DNA of 64,000 nucleotides from Limnobacter alexandrii (GTDB lineage Bacteria > Pseudomonadota > Gammaproteobacteria > Burkholderiales > Burkholderiaceae_B): positions 970,451-1,034,450 of the forward strand of contig NZ_SWKN01000006.1 in assembly GCF_005871185.1 (NCBI RefSeq). The letters run 5' to 3'. The position numbers and the translations under genes are program-made. Shown in pieces: positions 43,916 through 52,793 of this stretch. Under the pieces are notes generated by a model. The model was not told the origin of the DNA. It did not search any database and saw nothing but the letters and a program-made list of their open reading frames with translations. Numbering within the stretch: position 1 is the first letter of the stretch; each line of letters opens with the position of its first letter.

Positions 43916-44601
43916 TGAACGATTTTGACTTCAGTGCAATCAGCACGTCGCTACCCTACCTGATGCAAGGTCTTGGCTACACGGTGCAGCTGACCGTGGT
44001 GGCTTGTCTGGGGGGTATTTTCTTTGGCACCCTTCTCGCGTTGGCGCGTTTGTCCGGCATCAAGCCTTTGGCGATGATTGCAGCAGGCTATGTCAACCTG
44101 ATGCGTTCCATTCCCCTGATTCTGGTCATTTTCTGGTTTTACTTTCTGGTGCCCATTGTTTTGCAATCGGTCATGGGGTACGAGCGTCCACCACAAATTG
44201 GTCCAGACCGGTCAGCCTACATCACCTTCATCATGTTTGAAGCAGCGTTTTTCTGCGAAATCATGCGGGCCGGCATTCAAAGTATTCCGAAGGGGCAGGT
44301 TGCTGCGGCGCAAGCGCTTGGCTTGAATTACCGTTTGACCATGGCGAAAATTGTGCTGCCCCAGGCCTTCCGCAACATGCTTCCCGTGTTGTTGACACAA
44401 ACCATTATTTTGTTCCAGGACACCTCGCTGGTGTACGTCTTGTCTGTAACCGATTTCCTGGGCGCTGCCTCCAAAATCGCGCAGCGCGACAGTGCATTGG
44501 TCGAGATGTACACATTTGTGGCCCTGGTTTATCTGGCGATCTGTTTCAGCTTGTCGATGCTGGTCAAAGCGCTCCAGAAAAAAACTCAAATCATTCGATA
44601 A
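43915..44601 (+). CDS. gltK: Amino acid ABC transporter permease
   Basis: This 228-residue permease has five predicted membrane segments, the coupling helix IPKGQVAAAQALGLNYRL and MRSIPLILVIFWFYFLVP, matching GltK. It is the second membrane half of the acidic amino acid importer. The gene is joined end-to-start to gltJ by TAATG and lies 12 bases before the ATPase gene. Confidence 0.91.
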   Translation: MNDFDFSAISTSLPYLMQGLGYTVQLTVVACLGGIFFGTLLALARLSGIKPLAMIAAGYVNLMRSIPLILVIFWFYFLVPIVLQSVMGYERPPQIGPDRSAYITFIMFEAAFFCEIMRAGIQSIPKGQVAAAQALGLNYRLTMAKIVLPQAFRNMLPVLLTQTIILFQDTSLVYVLSVTDFLGAASKIAQRDSALVEMYTFVALVYLAICFSLSMLVKALQKKTQIIR

Positions 44602-44613
44602 CAGGAGAGCACT

Positions 44614-45342
44614 GTGATTGAAATCAATAAAGTAAGTAAGTGGTACGGCAGTTTTCAGGTGCTCACCAATTGCACAACCTCAGTTAAAAAAGGGGAAGTC
44701 GTGGTGGTCTGTGGCCCATCGGGTTCTGGCAAGTCCACCTTGATTAAAACCGTGAACATGCTGGAGCCTTTCCAGGAAGGCACTATCACCGTTGACGGCA
44801 TTTCTGTGGGCGCAAAAGGCACCGATCTGCCCAAGTTGCGTTCACGCGTGGGCATGGTCTTCCAGAACTTTGAATTGTTTCCTCACCTTACCATTACCGA
44901 GAATTTGACCTTGGCACAAATCAAGGTTCTGGGTCGATCCAAAGAGGAGGCCACTGCCAAAGGTCTTGGTTTGCTGGATCGGGTGGGTTTGAAGGCTCAG
45001 GCAGCGAAGTTTCCGGGGCAGTTGTCGGGCGGGCAGCAGCAACGTGTGGCGATTGCACGAGCCTTGTCAATGGATCCAATTTGCATGTTGTTTGATGAGC
45101 CTACGTCAGCGCTCGATCCGGAAATGGTGAACGAGGTGCTGGATGTCATGGTTGAATTGGCCCACGAGGGCATGACCATGATGTGCGTAACCCATGAAAT
45201 GGGTTTTGCTCGAAAGGTTGCCGACCGCGTTATTTTTATGGACCAAGGCAATATTGTTGAAGACTGCACCAAGGAAGACTTCTTTGGTACACCACGCTCC
45301 GAGCGTGCGCAGTTGTTCCTCTCAAAAATTCTGGGTCACTGA
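44614..45342 (+). CDS. gltL: Amino acid ABC transporter ATP-binding protein
   Basis: This 242-residue ATPase has Walker [10 protein letters not shown] (about 34-42), Q-loop [10 protein letters not shown], signature [15 protein letters not shown], Walker [15 protein letters not shown] and the H-loop [12 protein letters not shown]. The sequence is of the polar amino acid uptake group that works with GltJK. It starts with GTG at 44614 after CAGGAG. It ends the aspA-gltIJKL set. Confidence 0.93.
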   Translation: MIEINKVSKWYGSFQVLTNCTTSVKKGEVVVVCGPSGSGKSTLIKTVNMLEPFQEGTITVDGISVGAKGTDLPKLRSRVGMVFQNFELFPHLTITENLTLAQIKVLGRSKEEATAKGLGLLDRVGLKAQAAKFPGQLSGGQQQRVAIARALSMDPICMLFDEPTSALDPEMVNEVLDVMVELAHEGMTMMCVTHEMGFARKVADRVIFMDQGNIVEDCTKEDFFGTPRSERAQLFLSKILGH

Positions 45343-45354
45343 TCCAGCGTTTCA

Positions 45355-45383
45355 TGCTGCCGGGGCTTTGCGCGTCGGCAGCA
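45355..45383 (+). terminator. Hairpin after gltL
   Basis: TGCTGCCG (45355-45362) and CGGCAGCA (45376-45383) form an 8-bp stem with a 13-base loop, then CTTTATTT. It probably ends the importer transcript. The rest of the interval up to 45520 holds nothing I recognise. Confidence 0.5.
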
Positions 45384-45520
45384 CTTTATTTCAATGCCGA
45401 CTATTAACGCCGGTGATCTTGGAATTCTTCGATCGCAAGCGACCTGCATTCTTGCGATGCATTGGCGATGTGTCACCGCCCAAGCCCCTGAACCTGCGCA
45501 ATCCACACGCCGCAAGCCAA

Positions 45521-46327
45521 TCAGCGTTCCTGCTTTTGCTGCATCAACTCGCGTGTTTTCGCGTATTTCATAAAGCTGTTGAAGCACCCAATCGCAATGT
45601 GCACCAAGCCGGGCCAGCCGTCCAGAAAGCCCTTGCGCACGAAGTAAAACTTGATGAACCGAACCGCGGGTGACAACACCAGCTTGCCCAGCCCTGGCCA
45701 CTTTCCACGTGAGGCCAGTGCTTGCGCCTGAATGCTGGTGTAACGGTTTTGTTTAACCAGATAGCTTTCAAGGCTTTCAGCTGATTCATGCAACAAATCG
45801 CCTTCCAGCTTTTCAAAGCGGGCGCCGGGAATGCTGCTTTCTACTTTCTCGTGGACAGCGTCATCGCTCCAGTTTGCAGCCCGTCGGTTGAACAAGCGGC
45901 GTGAATAGTCCGGATAGCCCTCGCCGTGGCGAAGGTAGCGTCCCAGGAAAAAGTTGCAGCGTGGCATGTCAAACCCGGCAATATCGGCAGGTAACAGGCC
46001 ATGTTCAGCTTGCTGAATGACCGCGCGAATGCTGCGTTCCAGTTCGGGAGTTATGCGTTCGTCTGCATCCAGGCACAGCACCCAATCGTGCGTGGCTTGG
46101 GCCACTGCGAATTGCTTTTGAGGGCCAAAGCCAAGCCAGTCTTGCTGCACAACCCGGGCTCCGAATTTCTGGGCAATCTCGATCGTGTGGTCACAGCTGT
46201 TGGAGTCCACCACCACCAGGTCGGCGCAAAATTGCAGGCTTTCCAGGGCCGCGGCAATTTGTTTGTCCGCGTTCAAGGTGATCAGCACGGCGGACAAGGC
46301 AATGCGGTTGTTGGCTGCTGTGTTCAA
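45521..46327 (-). CDS. WaaE-like family 2 glycosyltransferase (LPS core)
   Basis: This 268-residue GT-A glycosyltransferase has the nucleotide-sugar region VLITLNADKQIAAALESL, VVVDSNSCDHTIEIA, the metal-binding CLDADE, and RCNFFLGRYLRHGEGYPDYS, which is typical of the KdtX/WaaE group that decorates the LPS inner core. It acts at the cytoplasmic face of the inner membrane. It is divergent from waaC (86 bases), which supports a role in lipopolysaccharide. The precise sugar transferred is unknown. Confidence 0.87.
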   Translation of the reverse strand: MNTAANNRIALSAVLITLNADKQIAAALESLQFCADLVVVDSNSCDHTIEIAQKFGARVVQQDWLGFGPQKQFAVAQATHDWVLCLDADERITPELERSIRAVIQQAEHGLLPADIAGFDMPRCNFFLGRYLRHGEGYPDYSRRLFNRRAANWSDDAVHEKVESSIPGARFEKLEGDLLHESAESLESYLVKQNRYTSIQAQALASRGKWPGLGKLVLSPAVRFIKFYFVRKGFLDGWPGLVHIAIGCFNSFMKYAKTRELMQQKQER

Positions 46328-46413
46328 ATTTATCGTTCCTTGGCTGAGCGGATTCGGAATGGTTGCTCGCTTGCCGCTTACAATGATGCGGTTGCGATCA
46401 ACCTAAGCGCTAG

Positions 46414-47379
46414 ATGAAGCGTATCTTAATTGTTAAGACCACTTCCATGGGAGATGTCATTCACGCCTTGCCGGTTTTGAATGACATTCATGCCCACAAT
46501 CCAGCTGTCCAGATCGACTGGATGGTCGAAGAGCCATTTGCTGACCTCGTGCGTGGAAGCCGCCATGTTCACGAGGTAGTGCCGGTTAACTTGCGCAAGT
46601 GGCGCAAACAGGGAATTCGTTACACTTGGCAGCAATGGAAGTTGTTGAGAAACCAATTGGCTGACCGGCAATACGACGCCATTGTTGACTTGCAGGGATT
46701 GATCAAAAGCGCTGTGTTGGCGCGGGCCGCAAAAGGCACGCTGATGGGCCCTGGTTTTTCTTATGCCAAAGAAAGCCTGGCTTGCCTTTTTTATTCGAAG
46801 CGAGCGGGTTGGGATCCACAAGCCCACGCGGTTGAGCGTTTGCGTGAACTGGCAGCCGGGCTGTTGGGCTACCGTTTGCTGGGCAAGCCTGTTTTTTACG
46901 ACATTACCCCGCAAAAAGTACTGCCTGCCATTCCCCGTGGTGCTGAGATCTGGTTTTTACATGCCACAGCCCGCGATGAAAAAAAATGGCCAATCGTCAA
47001 ATGGCGTGAGCTGGCGCATCGATTCTCTGATCTTGGTTATGCGGTCAAACTGCCTTGGGGCAGCGATGCTGAACAGCAGCAAGCGGAAAAAATTGCGGTG
47101 GGCATTGCCCGTGTCGAGGTGTTGCCTCGCATGGCTCTGGGCGAGTTGCGAGTCCGTCTTGAAAAGGCCGGCCTGGTTGTTGGCGTGGACACCGGTATAA
47201 CGCATTTGGCAGCCGCGCATTATTTACCCATGGTGGCCTTGTTTTTTGCAACGCCAGCCTGGCGATTTGCACCCCGGTTTAACCCACATGCCATCAGCCT
47301 GGGCGATGTGGGCCGAGAACCTGCTGTGGGTGAAGTGTTTGAAGCGGCAACGCGTCTGCTACGGGGAAACAAGCTTTGA
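46414..47379 (+). CDS. waaC: Lipopolysaccharide heptosyltransferase I
   Basis: This 321-residue GT-B enzyme adds the first heptose to Kdo. The N-terminal motif KTTSMGDVIHALPVLNDI, VDLQGLIKSAVLARAA in the middle and VDTGITHLAAAHYLP near the C-terminus match WaaC. It is 86 bases from the divergent WaaE-like gene and overlaps waaA by 4 bases, so inner-core genes are co-translated. Confidence 0.93.
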   Translation: MKRILIVKTTSMGDVIHALPVLNDIHAHNPAVQIDWMVEEPFADLVRGSRHVHEVVPVNLRKWRKQGIRYTWQQWKLLRNQLADRQYDAIVDLQGLIKSAVLARAAKGTLMGPGFSYAKESLACLFYSKRAGWDPQAHAVERLRELAAGLLGYRLLGKPVFYDITPQKVLPAIPRGAEIWFLHATARDEKKWPIVKWRELAHRFSDLGYAVKLPWGSDAEQQQAEKIAVGIARVEVLPRMALGELRVRLEKAGLVVGVDTGITHLAAAHYLPMVALFFATPAWRFAPRFNPHAISLGDVGREPAVGEVFEAATRLLRGNKL

Positions 47380-48704
47380 GTGTGTCTGCTCGCATCTTTT
47401 TGTGGCTTTACAGCCTGATCCTTTTTTTGCTTCAGCCGGTTTTGGCCTTGTATTTGCTCAAACGCAGTATTCGGCAATCCGAATACAGGCAGGGGTGGGA
47501 GCAACGTTTTTTGGCGCGCTTGCCTGAAATTAATCCAGTCCCGCCGGGGCAACAGCGAATTTGGGTGCATGCGGTGTCGGTGGGGGAGGCGCATGCCGTT
47601 TCCCCTTTGGTTCAGCATTGGGCCAAGGTTTATCCGCAGCACCAATGGGCAATTTCCTGCACCACACCCACGGGTTTGGTCACTTGCCAGCAACTTTATT
47701 CGGCATTGAACAATGTTCAGTTTTTTTATTTGCCCTACGATCTGCCCTATCTGGTTGCGCGCACGCTCAAGCAAGTGCATGCGCATGCCCTGTGGGTGGT
47801 TGAAACCGAGCTTTGGCCCAATTTGCTGTTGGGTGCCGCCAAGGCCGGGGTGAACACCGCTTTGCTCAATGCCCGTGTTTCACCCACCACCGGCAAGCGA
47901 TTGGCCCAATTTGGACTAATCAGCAAACCTGTATTGAATAGCCTGGGTACCTTGATTGCCCAAACCCATGCCGATGCCACCGTATTCGAAAACATTGGCC
48001 GACCCGTGGATGCGGTGTGTGGCAACCTGAAGTTTGATGTGGCGCTGAAACCTGAGCTGGCCACCATGGGGCGTAGCTGGCGTTCGGCCACCCAGGCCGA
48101 GCAAGTGGTGCTGTTTGCGAGCAGTCGGGAAGGCGAAGAAGCCTTGTTGCTGGATGCCTTGAACCGCAGTCAATTTTTCAAACGCATGCCCAAGGCCAGT
48201 GTGTGGATTGTGCCGCGCCACCCGCAGCGCTTTGACGAGGTGTTTGACCTGATGGTCGAGGCCGCCACGCGAATGGGCGTGGCCCGCCCGGTGCGCCGAA
48301 GTGCTTCATTCAATGCGGGCAGCAATATTGCACTGGCGGGGTTTGGGCAGGCTAGGCTGGTGTTGGGCGACTCCATGGGGGAAATGCCTGCGTATTACAG
48401 CGTGGCTGACCTGGCTTTGTTGGGTGGCTCCTGGCTGCCTTTTGGCGGACAAAACCTGATTGAGGCCTGCGCTTATGGCTGCCCCGTGTGGATGGGACCG
48501 AATACCTTCAATTTTGCCAAGGCTGCAGAGGATGCACTGGCTGCCAAAGCGGCCCGCCGATTCGAGCATTTGTTGGCGGCCTGTGAGTTTTATCTGAGTG
48601 GTTTTCAGGGCAATGACGAGGCCAAGAAAGCCGCCTTTGCCTATGCCCGGGGGCATCGTGGCGCAACCCAGCGCAGCTTCGATGTTTTGAACCGAACAAT
48701 TTAA
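47376..48704 (+). CDS. waaA: 3-deoxy-D-manno-octulosonic acid transferase
   Basis: This 442-residue enzyme attaches Kdo to lipid A precursor. It has an N-terminal membrane segment (about 8-28), the catalytic-region HAVSVGEAHAVSPLVQ, CTTPTG, VVETELWPNLL, SREGEEALL, IVPRHPQRFDE and LLGGSWLPFGGQNLIEAC. The TTG start at 47376 overlaps the waaC stop in TTGA; a GTG a few codons later could serve but is less well placed. Convergent with tolC, 18 bases apart. Confidence 0.94.
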   Translation: MSVSARIFLWLYSLILFLLQPVLALYLLKRSIRQSEYRQGWEQRFLARLPEINPVPPGQQRIWVHAVSVGEAHAVSPLVQHWAKVYPQHQWAISCTTPTGLVTCQQLYSALNNVQFFYLPYDLPYLVARTLKQVHAHALWVVETELWPNLLLGAAKAGVNTALLNARVSPTTGKRLAQFGLISKPVLNSLGTLIAQTHADATVFENIGRPVDAVCGNLKFDVALKPELATMGRSWRSATQAEQVVLFASSREGEEALLLDALNRSQFFKRMPKASVWIVPRHPQRFDEVFDLMVEAATRMGVARPVRRSASFNAGSNIALAGFGQARLVLGDSMGEMPAYYSVADLALLGGSWLPFGGQNLIEACAYGCPVWMGPNTFNFAKAAEDALAAKAARRFEHLLAACEFYLSGFQGNDEAKKAAFAYARGHRGATQRSFDVLNRTI

Positions 48705-48722
48705 GCCGCTTTTGAACTTTGC

Positions 48723-50135
48723 TTATGGAACCAGAAGCTGATTGATCTGTTTCAGCGATTCCGCGTTTAATTGCCCAGCCACTGCTTGAAGTTCAAGCAT
48801 GTTGATCAAGCTGGCGTACTTGGCTTTGAACAGGTCACGTTCAGTGGCATTGAATTGTTGCTGGGCATTCAATACATCGACATTGATTCGAATGCCGACT
48901 TCGTAGGCAGTTTTATTCGATTTCAATGCCAGTTCGCTTGAGGCCAGCGCTGTTTCCAGTGCTTTCACCTGAGCTAGGCTGGTTTGCACCCCCAAGAAAG
49001 CCGACTTTGCAGCCTGCGTGGCATTCCTGCTCGCAAGTTCTACGTTGTTCATTGCTTTTTCCAGCAGCGCAGCTTGCTGGCGTACCTGGCTTTGTGTGCC
49101 GCCACCGCTAAAAATCGGCACGTTCATCACCAGGCCAATCGTGGTGCTGTCAACGCCCAAATCGAACGGTCGCCCTGTATTCCCATCAAAAATCTGCTGC
49201 TCGGTTTCAACCATTTGCGCAGTCAGGTCAAGGGTAGGCAAGTGCCCATATTTGGCTTTGTTGCTCTCGCCTTTGGCGATCAGCCTTGAAAGTCGTACCT
49301 GTTGGGCCACCAGGTTGTTGTTGCGGGCCTGTTCGGCCCAGGCTTCAGCGGTGTTCGGTACCGGGGCACTTATTTGTGTTGAAGGGGCAAGTGTGGCCAG
49401 TTCATTCACAGGCATTCCCACAATGGTTTCCAGTTGCAGTTGGCGCTGGGCCAGTTGGTTTTGGGCTGCCAGTTCCTGGGCCACAGCAAGATCGAATCGG
49501 GCCTGGGCCTCCTGCTGGTCGGTGACCGTGGCGCTGCCCACCTCAAAATTGGCTTTTGCCAAGGCCAGTTGTTCAGTAATGGCTGTTTTCTGGTCGCGAA
49601 TACTGGCCAAGTCGTCTTGCGCAGTCAGCAAGTCGAAATAAGCACGGGTCAGTCGCAAAACCAGGTCTTGTTCAGCTTGTTGAAAGCGCAGCTTGGCAAC
49701 TTCGCCGCTTAATTGGCTTTGTTTGTAAGTTTCCCAGGCTTGGGGGCGAAACAGTGCCTGGTTTAGCACCAGGCTGTAGGTGCCGGGGTTGCGGCTTGCG
49801 TCGATCGACATGCCAAACGCTTCGTAAGTATTCTCTTGTTTTTCAATGCGTGCCCCAAGGTTAATGTTGGGCAGCAAAGCTGAAAACGCCTGGTTTTCAG
49901 TTTCAAGGTCGGCTTGCAATTGCGCAGCCGCCGCCTTGAAGGTTGGGTCATTTTGCTTGGCCAGGCTGTAAAGCGTGATCAGGTTTTGAGGGTTGGCCGT
50001 TTGACCGGCCGTGCTTTGTGCCCACGCCGCATTGCCAATAATTAAAATACCCAATAGCCCCAGAAAGGCATTCGACAAAAACTGCTTAAAGCCCGATGTG
50101 TTTCGCAAAAATACTGGTTGATCGGGCTGGGTCAT
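48723..50135 (-). CDS. tolC: TolC-family outer membrane efflux protein
   Basis: This 470-residue outer membrane channel has a signal sequence after a basic leader (ending AWAQ). The two-repeat OEP architecture is rich in coiled-coil helices: LYSLAKQNDPTFKAAAAQLQ at the start and GVQTSLAQVKALETALASS and YEVGIRINVDVLNAQQQ in the second half. It forms the exit duct for tripartite pumps and type I secretion. ATG at 50135 avoids overlap with the methyltransferase gene and follows AAGGACAAGGG. It is the last gene of a TetR-Pcm-TolC run on this strand. Confidence 0.92.
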   Translation of the reverse strand: MTQPDQPVFLRNTSGFKQFLSNAFLGLLGILIIGNAAWAQSTAGQTANPQNLITLYSLAKQNDPTFKAAAAQLQADLETENQAFSALLPNINLGARIEKQENTYEAFGMSIDASRNPGTYSLVLNQALFRPQAWETYKQSQLSGEVAKLRFQQAEQDLVLRLTRAYFDLLTAQDDLASIRDQKTAITEQLALAKANFEVGSATVTDQQEAQARFDLAVAQELAAQNQLAQRQLQLETIVGMPVNELATLAPSTQISAPVPNTAEAWAEQARNNNLVAQQVRLSRLIAKGESNKAKYGHLPTLDLTAQMVETEQQIFDGNTGRPFDLGVDSTTIGLVMNVPIFSGGGTQSQVRQQAALLEKAMNNVELASRNATQAAKSAFLGVQTSLAQVKALETALASSELALKSNKTAYEVGIRINVDVLNAQQQFNATERDLFKAKYASLINMLELQAVAGQLNAESLKQINQLLVP

Positions 50136-50148
50136 GAATCCCTTGTCC

Positions 50149-50817
50149 TTAGAATACAAATTCGCTGGCTTTGGGTGCGTTGGTCAACACCTTGGTCATG
50201 GTTTCAAACAAGGGCGTGGTAATCAGCTGGCCATCGCGGGACTTGCGGGCCAATACCAGTTGCATGGCAGGTGCCTGGCCAATGACCGCCATCAGCCGTC
50301 CCAACGGGTTGACTGCCTCCAGCAGGCCGGCGGGCATGATGGGGGTGGCGCCAGACAGCACAATGGCATCAAACTGGCCAAGGGTTGGGGCCAACTGAAA
50401 TCCGCAGCCCTCAAGCACTTTCACTCGGGTAATGCCATTTTTCTTCAAGTTGCTGCGGGCCAGTTCGGCAATTGCCGGGTTCAGCTCTATGGTGGTGACA
50501 TGGGCGCATTGTTGCGCCATCAGCGCGGCCATGTAGCCGGTGCCTGTGCCAATTTCCAGCACCTTTTCATGCGTACCCAACTCAAGTTCTTGCAGAATGC
50601 GAGCTTCCATTTTTGGGCTGAACATGGCCTCGCCCGTGTCTGCGCCATTCACGCGAATCGGAAGGTCGCAATCGGTGAATGCCAGTTTGTCCAGCCCAGT
50701 GCTCACGAAGTTCTCGCGTTTGATGATCTCAAGCAAATCAAGCACCTTCTGGTTCAACACGTTCCAGGGGCGAATTTGTTGTTCAATCATGTTGAAGCGG
50801 GCTTTCTCGAAGTCCAT
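50149..50817 (-). CDS. pcm: Protein-L-isoaspartate O-methyltransferase
   Basis: This 222-residue SAM-dependent methyltransferase repairs isoaspartyl residues in aged proteins. The SAM motif VLEIGTGTGYMAALMA, the upstream GEAMFSPKMEARILQEL and the C-terminal LVLARKSRDG fit the Pcm family. It has the family N-terminal RFNMIEQQIRPW. It lies between a TetR gene (49 bases upstream) and tolC (13 bases downstream), a neighbourhood common in Burkholderiales. Some members beside tolC are divergent in catalytic residues, so activity is likely but not proven. Confidence 0.9.
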   Translation of the reverse strand: MDFEKARFNMIEQQIRPWNVLNQKVLDLLEIIKRENFVSTGLDKLAFTDCDLPIRVNGADTGEAMFSPKMEARILQELELGTHEKVLEIGTGTGYMAALMAQQCAHVTTIELNPAIAELARSNLKKNGITRVKVLEGCGFQLAPTLGQFDAIVLSGATPIMPAGLLEAVNPLGRLMAVIGQAPAMQLVLARKSRDGQLITTPLFETMTKVLTNAPKASEFVF

Positions 50818-50866
50818 GGCGGGTTCTCGCGTGGGGAAAATGGGTAACTCGCTATTTTAGCAAATT

Positions 50867-51520
50867 TTATGCAACACGCGATGTCTGCGGGCAAGTCAAA
50901 CCATTCAGCACCATTTGAATGTGCGCCTCAATGTAACGCATCGGGTTGGTTTCCACGCCGCAGCAGCCATCCATGGTTCGTTTCCACAAACCCAGGGTAA
51001 CCAGCGGTGCGCACAGCACTTGGGCAGCGTACTCGGTGTCGATGTCTGCAAACTCGCCGCGGGAAATGCCCCGTTTCAGCACGGATTCCAGGTAGTCCCA
51101 CCAAGGACGAACCACTTCGTCGTAGAAGAAGCGTGCCAATTCGGGAAAGGCATTGGCTTCGGACAGCACAATTTTGGTGATGCTGCTTAGTTTGGTCGAT
51201 CCGTACTTCAACCACCACAGGTGGATGGCTTCGCGAATCAGGGTGGCCGAGCTTTTGTCGGGTTCCAGAAGGTTTCTTGCCTCTTCGACGATGGGTGAAA
51301 CATGTTCTTTCACCACGGCTTTCAGCAATTCTTCCTTGTTGGAGTAATACAGGTAAACCGTGCCTTTGCTGACACCTGCGCTTTTGGCCACGTCCTCAAG
51401 ACGGGCCCCAGCGAATCCTTTTTCGCTGAAAATGGTCAGTGCAGCATCGAGTAGTTCTTGTGGGCGCTCTTGTTTTCTACGCGTCCAACGGGGTTGAGCA
51501 TTCGCCAGACATTGCTTCAT
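50867..51520 (-). CDS. TetR-family regulator upstream of pcm-tolC
   Basis: This 217-residue protein has a TetR helix-turn-helix (ELLDAALTIFSEKGFAG, then DVAKSAGVSKGTVYLYYSNKEEL) and a C-terminal helical domain with the AHIQMVLNGL ending. ATG at 51520 is chosen as it gives the family spacing; the frame goes 16 residues further. It may control its own operon with pcm and tolC, a pattern seen for efflux regulators. CACTATAGTG upstream could be its operator. Confidence 0.88.
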   Translation of the reverse strand: MKQCLANAQPRWTRRKQERPQELLDAALTIFSEKGFAGARLEDVAKSAGVSKGTVYLYYSNKEELLKAVVKEHVSPIVEEARNLLEPDKSSATLIREAIHLWWLKYGSTKLSSITKIVLSEANAFPELARFFYDEVVRPWWDYLESVLKRGISRGEFADIDTEYAAQVLCAPLVTLGLWKRTMDGCCGVETNPMRYIEAHIQMVLNGLTCPQTSRVA

Positions 51521-51552
51521 AGGTGTACTTCTTTTTTTAGAGTGGTTGATTG

Positions 51553-51562
51553 CACTATAGTG
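51553..51562. promoter_or_regulatory. 10-bp palindrome upstream of the TetR gene
   Basis: CACTATAGTG is a perfect palindrome 32 bases before the TetR start and 100 before ilvE. It overlaps a possible -10 element on the TetR side (ACTATA), which fits autorepression. Confidence 0.4.
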
Positions 51563-51662
51563 GTTCATTCTTCACCGAGTCAACGTAGTGCGCCCAATTC
51601 GGTGCTTGTTGGGTTGTAGAATATGTCGGTTTGGTAAATCTTGGAATTTCGGAGAATTCAGC

Positions 51663-52583
51663 ATGTCAATGGCCGATCGCGATGGCTTTATCTGGTTTGA
51701 CGGCAAACTTGTGCCGTGGCGTGAAGCGCAAATTCACGTGCTTACCCACAGTTTGCACTATGGTTTGTCGGTGTTCGAAGGTGAACGTGCCTATAAAACT
51801 GACAAAGGCCCAGCCATTTTCAGGTTAAAGGAGCACACCGATCGCCTGTTCAATTCAGCCCACATTTACCGCATGAACATGCCTTACACCCGTGAGCAAA
51901 TCATGGAAGCCTGTTGCGAAGTGGTGCGTGCGAACAATCTGGATTCCTGTTACATCCGCCCAATTGCCTTTTATGGCTCCGAGAAAATGGGCGTGTCGCC
52001 CAAGGGTGCTGCAACCCACGTGGCCATTGCCGCCTGGCCTTGGGGGGCTTACCTGGGCGAAGAAGGCCTGCAAAAAGGCATTCGGGTTAAAACATCGTCG
52101 TATGCCCGTCACCATGTGAACGTGACCATGGCGCGTGCCAAATTTGCAGCCACCTACGCCAACTCCATTCTGGCCAACACCGAAGCCATTCAAGACGGAT
52201 ACGACGAAGCGCTGTTGCTTGATGTGGACGGCTTTGTGGCTGAGGGTGCAGGCGAGAACGTATTTGTGATTAAAGACGGTTGTATTTTTGAGCCTGAAAT
52301 TGCTTCGGCCTTGGTCGGTATTACCCGCTCAACCATTATTTCTTTGGCTCGTGAAATGGGACTGGAAGTGAAAAGCAAGCGCTTGACTCGCGATGACATT
52401 TACATTGCCGATGAGTGCTTCTTCACCGGCACTGCGGCGGAAGTGACCCCTGTGCGCGAGTTGGACAACCGCACCATCGGTGCAGGTTCACGCGGCCCGA
52501 TCACGGAAGAGTTGCAAAAGCGTTATTTCGATGTGGTGTATGGTCGAAATGAAAAATACGAACACTGGCTGACACGGGTGTAA
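51663..52583 (+). CDS. ilvE: Branched-chain amino acid aminotransferase
   Basis: This 306-residue fold-type IV PLP enzyme interconverts leucine, isoleucine and valine with their keto acids. [19 protein letters not shown], the lysine in [32 protein letters not shown] and [20 protein letters not shown] are the hallmark regions. ATG at 51663 follows GGAG by 8 bases; a start two codons later is equally plausible. It is followed 6 bases later by the zinc-finger gene and then waaF. Confidence 0.95.
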   Translation: MSMADRDGFIWFDGKLVPWREAQIHVLTHSLHYGLSVFEGERAYKTDKGPAIFRLKEHTDRLFNSAHIYRMNMPYTREQIMEACCEVVRANNLDSCYIRPIAFYGSEKMGVSPKGAATHVAIAAWPWGAYLGEEGLQKGIRVKTSSYARHHVNVTMARAKFAATYANSILANTEAIQDGYDEALLLDVDGFVAEGAGENVFVIKDGCIFEPEIASALVGITRSTIISLAREMGLEVKSKRLTRDDIYIADECFFTGTAAEVTPVRELDNRTIGAGSRGPITEELQKRYFDVVYGRNEKYEHWLTRV

Positions 52584-52589
52584 TTCATC

Positions 52590-52793
52590 ATGATCAGTGA
52601 CAAAAAAGCAAAACACGAAACTGTGCAACTGGATGGCGACGAGCTGCCTGCGTTTTGTCCCAACCCGGCCATGCCGGTGTGGAACACACACCCCAAGGTT
52701 TACCTGGATGTGACCAAAACAGGCAAGGCCACCTGCCCTTATTGCGGCACGGTGTACACCTTGAAGCCTGGTGCAAAAGTACACGCACATTGA
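52590..52793 (+). CDS. Zinc-finger (CHCC) protein
   Basis: This 67-residue protein has the zf-CHCC pattern C23, H34, C49, C52 in FCPNPAMPVWNTHPKVYLDV and TCPYCGTVY. The domain is also seen at the end of the mitochondrial complex I subunit NDUFS6. Its role in bacteria is unclear. It sits between ilvE and waaF, and its stop overlaps the waaF start by TTGA, so it belongs to one transcript with both. Such small genes next to waaF are common in betaproteobacteria. Confidence 0.9.
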   Translation: MISDKKAKHETVQLDGDELPAFCPNPAMPVWNTHPKVYLDVTKTGKATCPYCGTVYTLKPGAKVHAH

